DNA of 12,990 nt, from the NCBI GenBank assembly GCA_964607865.1, contig CAZSLZ010000100.1:1-12990 (forward strand), read 5' to 3'. Below the pieces are notes generated by a model, which ran no database searches, was not told where the DNA came from, and worked only from the letters and a program-made list of their open reading frames with translations. How positions within the stretch are numbered: position 1 is the first letter of the stretch; each line of letters starts with the position of its first letter. Positions 6,263-12,990 of this stretch are shown one piece after another. Source of the DNA: CAZSLZ01 sp964607865. GTDB taxonomy: Bacteria > Vulcanimicrobiota > JAJTBE01 > CAZSLZ01. Both the position numbers and the translations under genes were made by a program.

Positions 6263-9200
6263 ATGCTGGAGAATTTAATCAGATTTTCGTTTCCTTATCC
6301 TATCGCTGCAACCTATCAAAACATTGAAAGCATCGTGTATCCAGAAGAGATGCCTCACAAATTCAACCGGTTAATCGATCTTTACGACAGCATGCTGAAG
6401 ATTATCACTTATTATCTGGTTGGTTATATCCTCAACGAACAGTCCATGGATAAACACCTTCAGGAGCAACTGGAAATTACTCTTAAAAACCCCACCCCAT
6501 CCAACTGGACCAATTTACTGGATAAAACATTGAAACATGTGAGCAACAGCAGGGAACCCCTGGTGAAGGATATCTTTAATTTTTACTTCAGCAAACAGAA
6601 AAATCTGCCCAAAATACGGGATGCAATATATTACATGCTTAAAGAACTTACCCCCGCCGCAGATGTGCGAAATGTATGCGTTGCAGATTTTTTCAAAAGT
6701 TACAACCGTTTTATTTCAGAAATTGACTTTGCAAATTTTAATTACGAACAGGGAATAAACATACTTTTACCGGCATTTCAGGAAATCCTGATGCAGCTTC
6801 ATTTTTTAAAAGATTATGCCATGGTTTATGTTTCGTCTATTCAAATAGACGGCCAGTATTACGACCACAATATGGAAGTTATGCAGGGTATAACCACTGC
6901 AAAGAAACGATACATGAGCGAAGATTTCCTGCCTCAGCGAAACAAAAAAATGTATCTTTTCCGCACCGACCCAGAAACCGATGAAATGGAACCTTTATTC
7001 TGCCTCCATCCTTTTGTGGTAGTAAGAAAATGCGGAATTCACAATAAGGACGAGATTTATTTTCTTCGTTACCGCTCGGGCGAAGAGATGGATTATTACT
7101 GCTTCCAGTGCCGGGAAAGGTTCCACCCCGACAGGTTGCTAATCGACTTCGACGATACCCTGAAGGGCGCAGTAGAAGCAGTCAGCAGGGAAGTGCCCGA
7201 TGAAGTAATCGAAATGTACCGCCAACTGCTGGAAGTTGCCTGGAAAGACGGAATCATCACCGATATGGAAAGAACCAGGCTTGAATTCCTGAGAAACCAT
7301 TTCCATTTGAGCAAAGCCCTTACCCGTAACATGGAGGAAATAGTCAAGGATCATCTGGGAATTACAGGAGTGGAATTAGATCTGAAATCTTTGCGTGAAT
7401 ATGAAGCTTTGTATCAGAATTCCATTTTCAAAAACATGATAATTTCACCTTTGCATCATTTCATAGAACAGTTCCGGGAAAGCCTGGGTATCCCCAGAGA
7501 ATATGCCGGGAAGATCGAGTCCCGTATATGGTATGAAGAGGGATTGAAGAGATTAAACAACGGGAGAACCGAGGATGCAATAATCTGTTTTCAGAATGCC
7601 CTTCAACTGGACAATCAAAACCTTCCTGCATCGGAAAAACTGATTGAACTGGGAGGAGAACCAGTTAAGAAAACAGCACAGGTCAGAAGAGATATAATAA
7701 GAAGTGAAGCCGTAAGCCCTTCCGGGGAAGCTATGGTTACCAATATTCCTGTAGAGGAAGAACAGGAAACCCTGGTATTAAAATACGATTCCAAAAAAGA
7801 GCCTGTGTTTTATGAACATGCCGAACCGGCGGTAAAGGTTGGCCCTGTTATAAATATTGACGCCCCGATTGCCGAGAAGCACCAGGAGCCCGCCTATCGG
7901 CCCCGCAAGCGTTCCAAGCTGTTAAAAGCCAAGAAGCCAGCCCCCGTGAGGCAGATTAGAGAGTATATTCAGGAGCAGCCTAAAGAAACTGAACCTGAAG
8001 AACAATTTGACAGTGAAGAGGTTCATATAGAAGAGCAGGTTCAACCTGAACCCCAACGAGTTCCCGGTAAAGCCGGGGAGCCTGAATTGCCTTCGGAAGA
8101 AAAGCCCGGCGTAAAAACCAGGGCTGCCGAGGTTGACGAAACTTATTTGAGGGCCGCTCCTCCGGTAGAAAAGGAAGAAATTCACGAAACTGATGAAATG
8201 ATTCAGGAAAGGGAGCAAATTACAGAGCCCGAAGAAAATGACGAAGAGATTCAGAGTGAATTGGAAGCTGAACTTGAAGAAGCCAGTGAAGAATTGAAGG
8301 AATTCGATACCTTTGATGATGATACCCCTGTTTCCACAGAGCAGGCCGAAGAAGAACCCATATCTGAGATGGAGGAAGAAGTAAAAGAACCGGATTACAT
8401 CGAGAATATTCTGGAAGAGGAATCAGAACTTGAGCAGGGCTCTTTTTCTTCAGGCCTTGAAATGGAAAGCACCTCAAAAGAGGTTGATGAAATTATAGAA
8501 TCGATTTCCACCGGTGAATTACCTGCTATAAACAACGAAGAAGACATCGAAAAATTCGTTGAAGAGAATTACCCCGAACCTGCAGAGCATTACGAAATTC
8601 AGGTTGAAGACACCCCTGCTGCCGCGGAGCCCCTTGTTGAAGAAAACAGCGGAAACGAGCTTGTTTTTGCGCCTTCTATAGAAATTGAAGAAGTGGAAGA
8701 AGAGAAGAGCCCGGCAGAAGATACGCCTTTTTATGAAATTGAATATGAATCTGAAAGAGACGAAATTCAGGAAGATGATGAGATGATGCCTGATTTTCCA
8801 TCAATTGAAGAAGTTATCGAGGCAAACCAGAAGACCGAGGCCAGTGACCTGGCATTGTGGAAGGAAGTTAACAGGGAAGAGATACCCTCTTCAATATTAT
8901 CTGTTTCTGAAACAGAAGCAGTAGAAAGTGAAATTGATCTTGAAGAAACTGGGGAAACTTCTTCTCCAAGTGAATTGACTGGGCCCGGGGAAGAAGCTGC
9001 AGAAATACCCCGGCCTATAGAAACAGAAACAATTCAGAAGGAAGTCGAAGAAGAATTGTTATCTGAAGAAGTAGAAGAGAGCCTCCGCCCCAACGATGAA
9101 GTTCCCTCAACTTTCGCCCTGGCACCTGATATTAAAAAGGAAAAACTCGGCACTCTCCTGCGGGAGGCAAACAAACTATACTCAGAAAAAAAATATGAAT

Positions 9201-10279
9201 ATTTAAATATGATATTAAATGACATCTTCAAGCTTGAAAGAAAGAACCTGGAAGGCAGGGTTTTAAAAGCCAAGTATCATATAGAATTCACCAGAGATTA
9301 TCAAAAAGCACTGGAAAACCTGGATGAGGTTGCCGGCCCGGATACCCAGGATTTGGATTATCTGGTCCTTCACGGAAAGACCGCCATAAAATGCGGCAAA
9401 ATTAAAAGCGCCATCAACGATTTTTCAAAAGCCCTTGAGTTGAAACCCGAGAATGTAGGTTTCAATCTTGCCCGGGGTTTCTTATTCCTGGAACTGGGCA
9501 ACCCGTTAAATGCAGCCCGGGATTTTGAAAAATATCTTGAAAAGAAACCTAACGATGTAAACACTCTTTTAAAACTGGGGAATTGTTTCCGGGAAGCTTC
9601 CAAATATGATGATGCAATGAAAGCATTCAAACAAGCTTCCAAATATGCCCCCAAATCAGGCGAACCTATATTTTATCAGGGCCTCGTATATCTGGACATG
9701 AACAACTACGAACACGCTGTTCGATTTTTCAAACGGGCCCTGGAGAGAGATCCTTCCAAAGATAAATATTATTATTATCGCAGCCAGACTTATTTAAAAC
9801 TGCAACAGAAAGAACTTGCCCTTCAGGACCTGGAGAGAATCATAAGCCAGAGTAAATCAGGCCTTATTCCTGATGTATTAAAATTACGAGGCGAAGTTCT
9901 TGAAAAAATGAACCATATGAAAGACGCCCTTGAAAATTACAACCAACTAAGCAAAATACAGAATCATGAAGCTGAGGGTTTTATAAACATTGGAAGAGTA
10001 TATTCGGAGATCAACGACCACAAAAAAGCTCTGCACAACTTTAATTTAGCAATATCAATAAATAAGGACGAAATAAAACCCTACCTTTTAAAGGCTAACA
10101 CCCTTTTAGAAATGAAGTTGTTTGACAAGGCAATTGAAACTTATAATGAAGTGCTGGAAAAACAACCCGGTAACCCAGAAGCTTACCTTTACCTGGGCAT
10201 AGCTTATGAAAAAATGGGAGACATGGAAAACGCCAAGACGAACTTTGACAAATACTTATCAGTAAACCGTTTAAAATAA
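6263..10279 (+). CDS. Large TerB-like / acidic-linker / TPR-repeat protein
   Basis: A 1338-residue protein with no signal peptide or membrane segment, so probably cytoplasmic. Residues 1-300 form a conserved-looking module opening FSFPYPIAATYQNI and LIDLYDSMLKIITYYLVGYI. It contains LLPAFQEILMQLHFLKDYAM and a possible metal site, C257-x2-H260 with C280-x2-C283. Residues about 308-365 (YRQLLEVAWKDGIITDMERT, then LEFLRNHFHLS) resemble the TerB/DUF533-type helical fold with its A-x-x-DG-x-I-x-x-x-E pattern. One TPR-like helix pair follows (422-452). Residues about 490-950 are an E/D/P-rich, probably disordered linker. A basic patch at 547-564 (PRKRSKLLKAKKPAP) lies near its start. Residues about 958-1338 are a run of roughly 11 TPRs (for example SAINDFSKALELKPENV, DALENYNQLSKIQ, AIETYNEVLEKQPGNPEAY). 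The layout suggests a scaffold or protein-interaction hub. No enzyme motif is visible and the process is unknown. Confidence 0.8.
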   Translation: MLENLIRFSFPYPIAATYQNIESIVYPEEMPHKFNRLIDLYDSMLKIITYYLVGYILNEQSMDKHLQEQLEITLKNPTPSNWTNLLDKTLKHVSNSREPLVKDIFNFYFSKQKNLPKIRDAIYYMLKELTPAADVRNVCVADFFKSYNRFISEIDFANFNYEQGINILLPAFQEILMQLHFLKDYAMVYVSSIQIDGQYYDHNMEVMQGITTAKKRYMSEDFLPQRNKKMYLFRTDPETDEMEPLFCLHPFVVVRKCGIHNKDEIYFLRYRSGEEMDYYCFQCRERFHPDRLLIDFDDTLKGAVEAVSREVPDEVIEMYRQLLEVAWKDGIITDMERTRLEFLRNHFHLSKALTRNMEEIVKDHLGITGVELDLKSLREYEALYQNSIFKNMIISPLHHFIEQFRESLGIPREYAGKIESRIWYEEGLKRLNNGRTEDAIICFQNALQLDNQNLPASEKLIELGGEPVKKTAQVRRDIIRSEAVSPSGEAMVTNIPVEEEQETLVLKYDSKKEPVFYEHAEPAVKVGPVINIDAPIAEKHQEPAYRPRKRSKLLKAKKPAPVRQIREYIQEQPKETEPEEQFDSEEVHIEEQVQPEPQRVPGKAGEPELPSEEKPGVKTRAAEVDETYLRAAPPVEKEEIHETDEMIQEREQITEPEENDEEIQSELEAELEEASEELKEFDTFDDDTPVSTEQAEEEPISEMEEEVKEPDYIENILEEESELEQGSFSSGLEMESTSKEVDEIIESISTGELPAINNEEDIEKFVEENYPEPAEHYEIQVEDTPAAAEPLVEENSGNELVFAPSIEIEEVEEEKSPAEDTPFYEIEYESERDEIQEDDEMMPDFPSIEEVIEANQKTEASDLALWKEVNREEIPSSILSVSETEAVESEIDLEETGETSSPSELTGPGEEAAEIPRPIETETIQKEVEEELLSEEVEESLRPNDEVPSTFALAPDIKKEKLGTLLREANKLYSEKKYEYLNMILNDIFKLERKNLEGRVLKAKYHIEFTRDYQKALENLDEVAGPDTQDLDYLVLHGKTAIKCGKIKSAINDFSKALELKPENVGFNLARGFLFLELGNPLNAARDFEKYLEKKPNDVNTLLKLGNCFREASKYDDAMKAFKQASKYAPKSGEPIFYQGLVYLDMNNYEHAVRFFKRALERDPSKDKYYYYRSQTYLKLQQKELALQDLERIISQSKSGLIPDVLKLRGEVLEKMNHMKDALENYNQLSKIQNHEAEGFINIGRVYSEINDHKKALHNFNLAISINKDEIKPYLLKANTLLEMKLFDKAIETYNEVLEKQPGNPEAYLYLGIAYEKMGDMENAKTNFDKYLSVNRLK

Positions 10280-10298
10280 TATTTTTTTTAATCTGGTA

Positions 10299-10327
10299 TT
10301 GACACTTCCAATCCCAGATTGTATAAT
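10299..10327 (+). promoter_or_regulatory. Consensus sigma70-type promoter of the tRNA-Leu gene
   Basis: TTGACA (10299-10304), a 17-nt spacer and TATAAT (10322-10327): a perfect match to both boxes. The expected start of transcription is about 10334, which leaves a 5' leader of roughly 9 nt before the tRNA. The strength fits a stable RNA gene and shows that the tRNA is transcribed independently of the TPR gene ending at 10279. Confidence 0.9.
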
Positions 10328-10342
10328 TCTGTTGTTCAATAT

Positions 10343-10426
10343 GCCGAAGTGGCGGAATTGGTAGACGCGCCGGTCTCAAAAACCGGTGGTAGTGATACCG
10401 TGCCGGTTCGATTCCGGCCTTCGGCA
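10343..10426 (+). tRNA. tRNA-Leu (anticodon CAA)
   Basis: An 84-nt class II tRNA that decodes UUG. The acceptor stem GCCGAAG (10343-10349) pairs with CTTCGGC (10419-10425), with discriminator A at 10426. The D-arm is GCG/CGC with loop GAATTGGTAGA. The anticodon stem is CCGGT/ACCGG with loop CTCAAAA, giving anticodon CAA at 10377-10379. The long variable arm has a GGTA/TACC helix with loop GTGA, typical of tRNA-Leu, and the T-arm GCCGG-TTCGATT-CCGGC is intact. CCA is not encoded (TTA follows), so it must be added by nucleotidyltransferase. It stands alone between its own promoter and terminator. Confidence 0.97.
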
Positions 10427-10435
10427 TTAATAAAT

Positions 10436-10470
10436 CCCGATAGATTTAACCCTGTCGGGTTTTTATTTTT
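10436..10470 (+). terminator. Rho-independent terminator of the tRNA-Leu gene
   Basis: CCCGATAG (10436-10443) pairs with CTGTCGGG (10452-10459), an 8-bp stem with one T-G wobble and loop ATTTAACC, followed by TTTTTATTTTT (10460-10470). It begins 9 nt after the tRNA 3' end. Confidence 0.88.
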
Positions 10471-10524
10471 CAGTTATTTTAATATACTAATTTTTAATAA
10501 ATTCAATGTTTTAAATTAAATAAA

Positions 10525-10766
10525 TTAATTGACTGACGAGGGTATGTGGGTTTTGAACCACCCCGATTCAACCTGAGATTGCCACGGTTTCTTCGAAACC
10601 TTGCATTGCCGGGCTTATTTTAGATTACCAAGCCCTTTCAGCAACCAATGGTTATACAACAGGCAGTGGAAATATGACAGGCTTCCGGCGACAGAATACA
10701 ATCTGTCAATTGAAGAGAAATTTACGAATTTTCCGTAACTGAAAGAAGTTAAACTTTCTTGTACGG
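10525..10766 (+). ncRNA. Candidate structured RNA or 5' leader upstream of the efflux operon
   Basis: Most of the 432-bp gap between the tRNA and the tolC-like gene holds no convincing protein gene but many complementary segments. A long-range helix TTAATTGAC (10525-10533) / GTCAATTGA (10705-10713) closes about 190 nt. Inside it, TTGCCGGG (10606-10613) can pair with TCCGGCGA (10684-10691). Alternative local hairpins exist: GTGG/CCAC (10546-10561), GGTTT/AAACC (10586-10600), GGGCTT/AAGCCC (10611-10635) and GACAG/CTGTC, the last of which competes with the closing helix. A further hairpin, CCGTA...GAAAG/CTTTC...TACGG, spans 10733-10766. A U-tract hairpin follows at 10789-10812. It does not match 6S, RNase P, tmRNA, SRP or riboswitch consensus strings that I know. 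No clear promoter precedes it, and the pairing may be chance or repeat-derived. Confidence 0.3.
10575..10613. repeat. Palindromic element resembling a dispersed GAGATTGCCACG...GCAATG intergenic repeat
   Basis: GAGATTGCCACGG, a TTCG-centred inverted repeat (GGTTT-CTTCG-AAACC) and then TTGCATTGCCGGG resemble the widespread intergenic repeats of the form GAGATTGCCACG-N-TTCG-N-CGCAATGACGG found between genes of many bacteria. The left half matches well. The right half is diverged (GCATTGCC for GCAATGAC). The family assignment is from memory. No second copy is visible in this window, so it could instead be a unique hairpin of the structured region. Confidence 0.4.
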
Positions 10767-10788
10767 CAAATATATATTGAGAAGTTAC

Positions 10789-10812
10789 AACCTTTCTTTA
10801 AAGGTTTTTTTT
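10789..10812 (+). terminator. U-tract hairpin 46 nt before the tolC-like start (possible attenuator)
   Basis: AACCTTT (10789-10795) / AAAGGTT (10800-10806) is a perfect 7-bp stem with loop CTTT, and the stem end runs into eight Ts (10805-10812). Only two G-C pairs make it a weak terminator by itself. There is no protein gene between the tRNA terminator and this site, so it either ends a non-coding transcript or lies within the leader of the tolC-like gene at 10859. Confidence 0.5.
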
Positions 10813-10858
10813 ATTATAACCAAGAATACAAACCCAACTTATAAGGTATGGTAAATCA

Positions 10859-12355
10859 ATGCAAAAGCAAAATATTAAATTTTATTGTTTAATTTGCCTG
10901 TTCATAGTTGGTTTTTTTGTTAAACCCTTGCCTGCAGAGCAGATTAATATGAGAAGCAATCACAGTATAAAACCTGAATACACCAAGGTTATAAATATTC
11001 TTATAATTGAATATGAACCCGAATTTGAAAAAGAAAACAGAAACAGCATCTTTGAAAAACCTGTAGAAGCTTTACTGAAGGAAAACCGTATTACTGTTCA
11101 ACAGGGTAAGGAATTGGCTCTGGATCGCAATTTACAGGTTAAAGTTGCAAAAGAAAACGTAACTCAGGCGGTTGCCAGCTATGAGGAAACCCGGGCAAAC
11201 CTTAATCCATCTGCTTCGGCAAATGTTTCAGGTGTTTTTCAGGGGCCTGTAAATTCGTTATACGTTCCCCCGCCCATCGATAAGACTTTTCATTTTGAAA
11301 AAGACCTGACCTACCAGGCAAATGCCCAGCTTCAATATCTTCTGACTTCTTTTGGAAAGATTGAAAACCAGGTTGCAGCTGCATTTATTAATATTAATAC
11401 CGAAAAAGAAAAACTTGAAACATCACGCAGCGAAGCTGTGTACACAGCGAAAAAGCTGCTTTTTTCCGTGCTTCAGGCCCAGTCATCGGTAAGAGTTGCC
11501 CAGGATTACATAGATTCCACAATCGATAACCTGGAAGTGGCAAAAAAATTATACCGTGAAGGAATCGTTTCCCGGTTTGATGTTGTGAAAGCAGAGCTTG
11601 AAGTTTCCAGAGCTGAGCAGAATATGACTTCAGCTTTAAAAATGCTTAAAATGGCAAAGTTGAATTACCTGGCATTCATCGATATAAAAGAACCTGTTGA
11701 TTTCAATGTATTATTTGAAAAAGAGATTATACTGCCTGAAACAGTGGAAATAAAAAAAATGAAGAATATTGCCTTGGCCAACCGCCATGAAGTGAAATCC
11801 ATGGAATTCAATCTGGCATCTGCCAGAAAATTGCTGAAAGCTGCCAGGGCATTATTGAATCCCGACCTGATGCTCTCGGCAAATTATACCCAGCGAACCG
11901 AAACCCTGATTGCTTCAGGCCATGATTATAATGCCATGCTGACCCTTAACATTCCTTTATGGGACGGGGGGTCCAAAAAGGCTCAGACAAAAAATGCCAA
12001 TTCAGTTTTAACTGCTCTCGGTTATATGATGGAAAATACAGTCAACCAGGTGTTTCTTGATGTGGAAGAAGCCTGGCTTGACATAATTGAAGCACGGGCC
12101 AATATTCAAACTGGGATTAAAGATGTGGAGAAATCCAGGGAAGGGTATCATATGGCCCAATCACGCTATCGGCACGGCCTCTCCACCGCGGTGGAAATGG
12201 AAGATGCCCTCAGAACCCTGAACGAATCGGAACAGAAACTGGTTAATTACCGGTATGAGTACAATATAGCGGTAGCTTCCCTGGAAAAAGCCCTGGGAAT
12301 CGAACTGCTGAACGGAAATCTGGAACTTGGAGGAAAAGAAAACTGTAATGACTGA
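10859..12355 (+). CDS. TolC-family outer-membrane efflux protein
   Basis: A 498-residue protein with a signal peptide (residues 1-26, cleavage likely after LPLPA-type PLPA), so it goes to the outer membrane. TolC proteins form trimeric channel-tunnels that carry drugs or proteins out with an adaptor and an inner-membrane pump. Two outer-membrane-efflux repeats are visible. The first runs about 78-275: ITVQQGKELALDRNLQVKVA, the helix at 93-117, a strand segment with SGVFQGPVNSLY, and YREGIVSRFDVVKAELEVSR (232-251). The second runs about 300-482: ALANRHEVKSMEFNLASARK, LNIPLWDGG (363-371), YRHGLSTAVEMEDALRTLNE (437-456) and ASLEKALG (473-480). About 50 residues (27-77) between the signal peptide and the first repeat are extra relative to typical members. 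The ATG at 10859 has AAGG about 12 nt upstream, a loose fit. It overlaps the next gene by 8 bp. The substrate cannot be told from sequence. Confidence 0.92.
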   Translation: MQKQNIKFYCLICLFIVGFFVKPLPAEQINMRSNHSIKPEYTKVINILIIEYEPEFEKENRNSIFEKPVEALLKENRITVQQGKELALDRNLQVKVAKENVTQAVASYEETRANLNPSASANVSGVFQGPVNSLYVPPPIDKTFHFEKDLTYQANAQLQYLLTSFGKIENQVAAAFININTEKEKLETSRSEAVYTAKKLLFSVLQAQSSVRVAQDYIDSTIDNLEVAKKLYREGIVSRFDVVKAELEVSRAEQNMTSALKMLKMAKLNYLAFIDIKEPVDFNVLFEKEIILPETVEIKKMKNIALANRHEVKSMEFNLASARKLLKAARALLNPDLMLSANYTQRTETLIASGHDYNAMLTLNIPLWDGGSKKAQTKNANSVLTALGYMMENTVNQVFLDVEEAWLDIIEARANIQTGIKDVEKSREGYHMAQSRYRHGLSTAVEMEDALRTLNESEQKLVNYRYEYNIAVASLEKALGIELLNGNLELGGKENCND

Positions 12356-12990
12356 TTATAAATGGTGTAAAATATTAATAATAAGCATAATCCTGCCCTT
12401 TTTATTTATAAGTTGCAATAAAAAGGAAGAGGAAGTTAAAACTGAAGCAACACCGGTACAGGTAGAGGAAGCCATATATAAGAGTTATCAGGAAACCTTG
12501 ATGTTCCCTGGTGTTACCGACTCGCCCCACATAACCGAGTCTTCTTTCCAGGTGGGAGGAAAAATACAGAATATGAGGTACGATGTGGGCCAGGCTGTCA
12601 ACAGGGGCGATGTGATTGCTATTCTGGACCCCACCGATTACCAGGAAAACGTCAGGTTAGCCCAGGCCCAGCTTGGGGTTGCCAGAGCCAACAGAGATAA
12701 TGTTTACGCCGGCAACCGGGGTCAGCAGATCCAGATGGCTAAGGCTCAGATGCTTCAGGCTGAAGCAAACCTGGAACTGGCGCATAAGGAGTTGGACCGT
12801 TATGCGGCGGTTTATGCCGAGGATGCTATCCCCAGAGAGCAATACGATAATGTTATTAACCAGTTTAAAGTGGCCAAGGAAAACTATCTGGCTGCCAGGC
12901 AAAATTACAGCCTGGTTCAGGAAGGCGCTTCAAGAGAAGAAAAGGAAATAGCTGATGCCAACATTTCAGCAGCTGTGCGGCAGGTGGAAC
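12348..12990 (+). CDS. HlyD/RND-type periplasmic adaptor lipoprotein (3' end outside window)
   Basis: ATG at 12348, within the last codons of the tolC-like gene (8-bp overlap, ATGACTGA), so the two are translationally linked. The frame stays open to the window edge, with 214 residues visible. Residues 7-22 are hydrophobic and end in FISC with C23, a relaxed lipobox followed by NKKEEE, which suggests a lipid-anchored periplasmic protein. Residues about 68-96 (VGGKIQNMRYDVGQAVNRGD, then VIAILDPTDY) are the first half of the biotinyl-lipoyl-like domain that typifies membrane-fusion proteins. Residues about 99-190 are an alpha-helical coiled-coil hairpin rich in A/Q/E (LAQAQLGVARANRD, AQMLQAEANLELAHKELDRY, IPREQYDNVINQFKVAKENY). 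It should bridge the TolC-like channel to an inner-membrane pump, probably encoded next. GGAGG at 12329-12333 is 14 nt from the ATG, longer than ideal. Confidence 0.9.
   Translation, partial: MTDYKWCKILIISIILPFLFISCNKKEEEVKTEATPVQVEEAIYKSYQETLMFPGVTDSPHITESSFQVGGKIQNMRYDVGQAVNRGDVIAILDPTDYQENVRLAQAQLGVARANRDNVYAGNRGQQIQMAKAQMLQAEANLELAHKELDRYAAVYAEDAIPREQYDNVINQFKVAKENYLAARQNYSLVQEGASREEKEIADANISAAVRQVE

Noticed and set aside
7960..9110. Repetitive GAA/GAG-rich DNA as a separate repeat element or microsatellite
   Set aside because: It is simply the coding sequence of the acidic linker. The reading frame is intact and no exact tandem unit is present.
10095..10519. ORFs on both strands across the tRNA (a minus frame reading MPKAGIEPARYHYHRF and a plus frame containing AEVAELVDAPVSKTGG)
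   Set aside because: Both are well-known false translations of a tRNA-Leu gene and its antisense; the tRNA structure explains the sequence completely.
10545..10562. Minus-strand T-arm-like segment (GTGGTTCAAAACCCAC) as part of a second tRNA
   Set aside because: The five-base-pair T-stem does not form correctly, and no acceptor or anticodon arm can be built around it.
10529..10738. A 53-codon open frame preceded in frame by 15 codons (with LTDEGMWVLNHPDST) and an in-frame TGA at 10574-10576, suggesting a selenoprotein or a pseudogene
   Set aside because: There is no ribosome-binding site, no recognisable family beyond a short DEGMW likeness to S46 peptidase N-termini, and no SECIS-like element that I can identify. 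Open frames of this length occur by chance, and the repeat-like palindrome falls within it.

Overview
The window looks like a chromosomal segment of a Gram-negative (double-membraned) bacterium with moderately AT-rich DNA. The evidence is a TolC-type outer-membrane channel followed by a lipoprotein membrane-fusion adaptor, signal-peptide proteins, and an ordinary sigma70-type tRNA promoter (TTGACA-17-TATAAT). The exported NADase-type glycan-binding (discoidin-like) protein, the relaxed lipobox (FISC) and the large TPR protein would fit a spirochaete-like or similarly deep-branching lineage. That placement is inference and is not proven by anything here. I see no phage, transposase, CRISPR or defence genes.

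Layout. At 1-361 (+) lies the C-terminal end of a type I L-asparaginase-like protein. It converges, with one base between stop codons, on a minus-strand block. That block reads from right to left: a YkgJ-like cysteine-cluster protein (6035-5115), an alpha-glucan phosphorylase (4940-2382), a hairpin terminator, a two-helix membrane protein (2338-1727), a doubtful stretch (1717-1376) that may be the remnant of one or two genes, and a secreted glycan-binding-type protein (1346-363). A divergent intergenic region of about 220 bp, which may hold a 40-codon leader ORF, separates this block from a 1338-residue plus-strand protein (6263-10279). That protein has a conserved-looking N-terminal module, a TerB-like helical domain, a highly acidic linker of about 450 residues and a C-terminal TPR array. 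Next comes a complete tRNA-Leu(CAA) unit with a consensus promoter and its own terminator (10299-10470). It is followed by a protein-free stretch with several complementary segments, a repeat-like palindrome and a U-tract hairpin (about 10525-10812). The window ends with a translationally overlapping tolC-like/hlyD-like efflux pair (10859 to the right edge), the second gene cut by the window.

How the genes fit together. The last two genes form one functional unit: outer-membrane channel plus periplasmic adaptor of a tripartite efflux or secretion system, whose inner-membrane pump is probably just beyond the window. GlgP is stand-alone glycogen/maltodextrin breakdown. The remaining proteins are not obviously linked in one pathway. 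The stretches most worth a second look are the structured leader-like region before tolC, the architecture of the TerB-acidic-TPR protein, and the colliding gene starts at 1376-1717.
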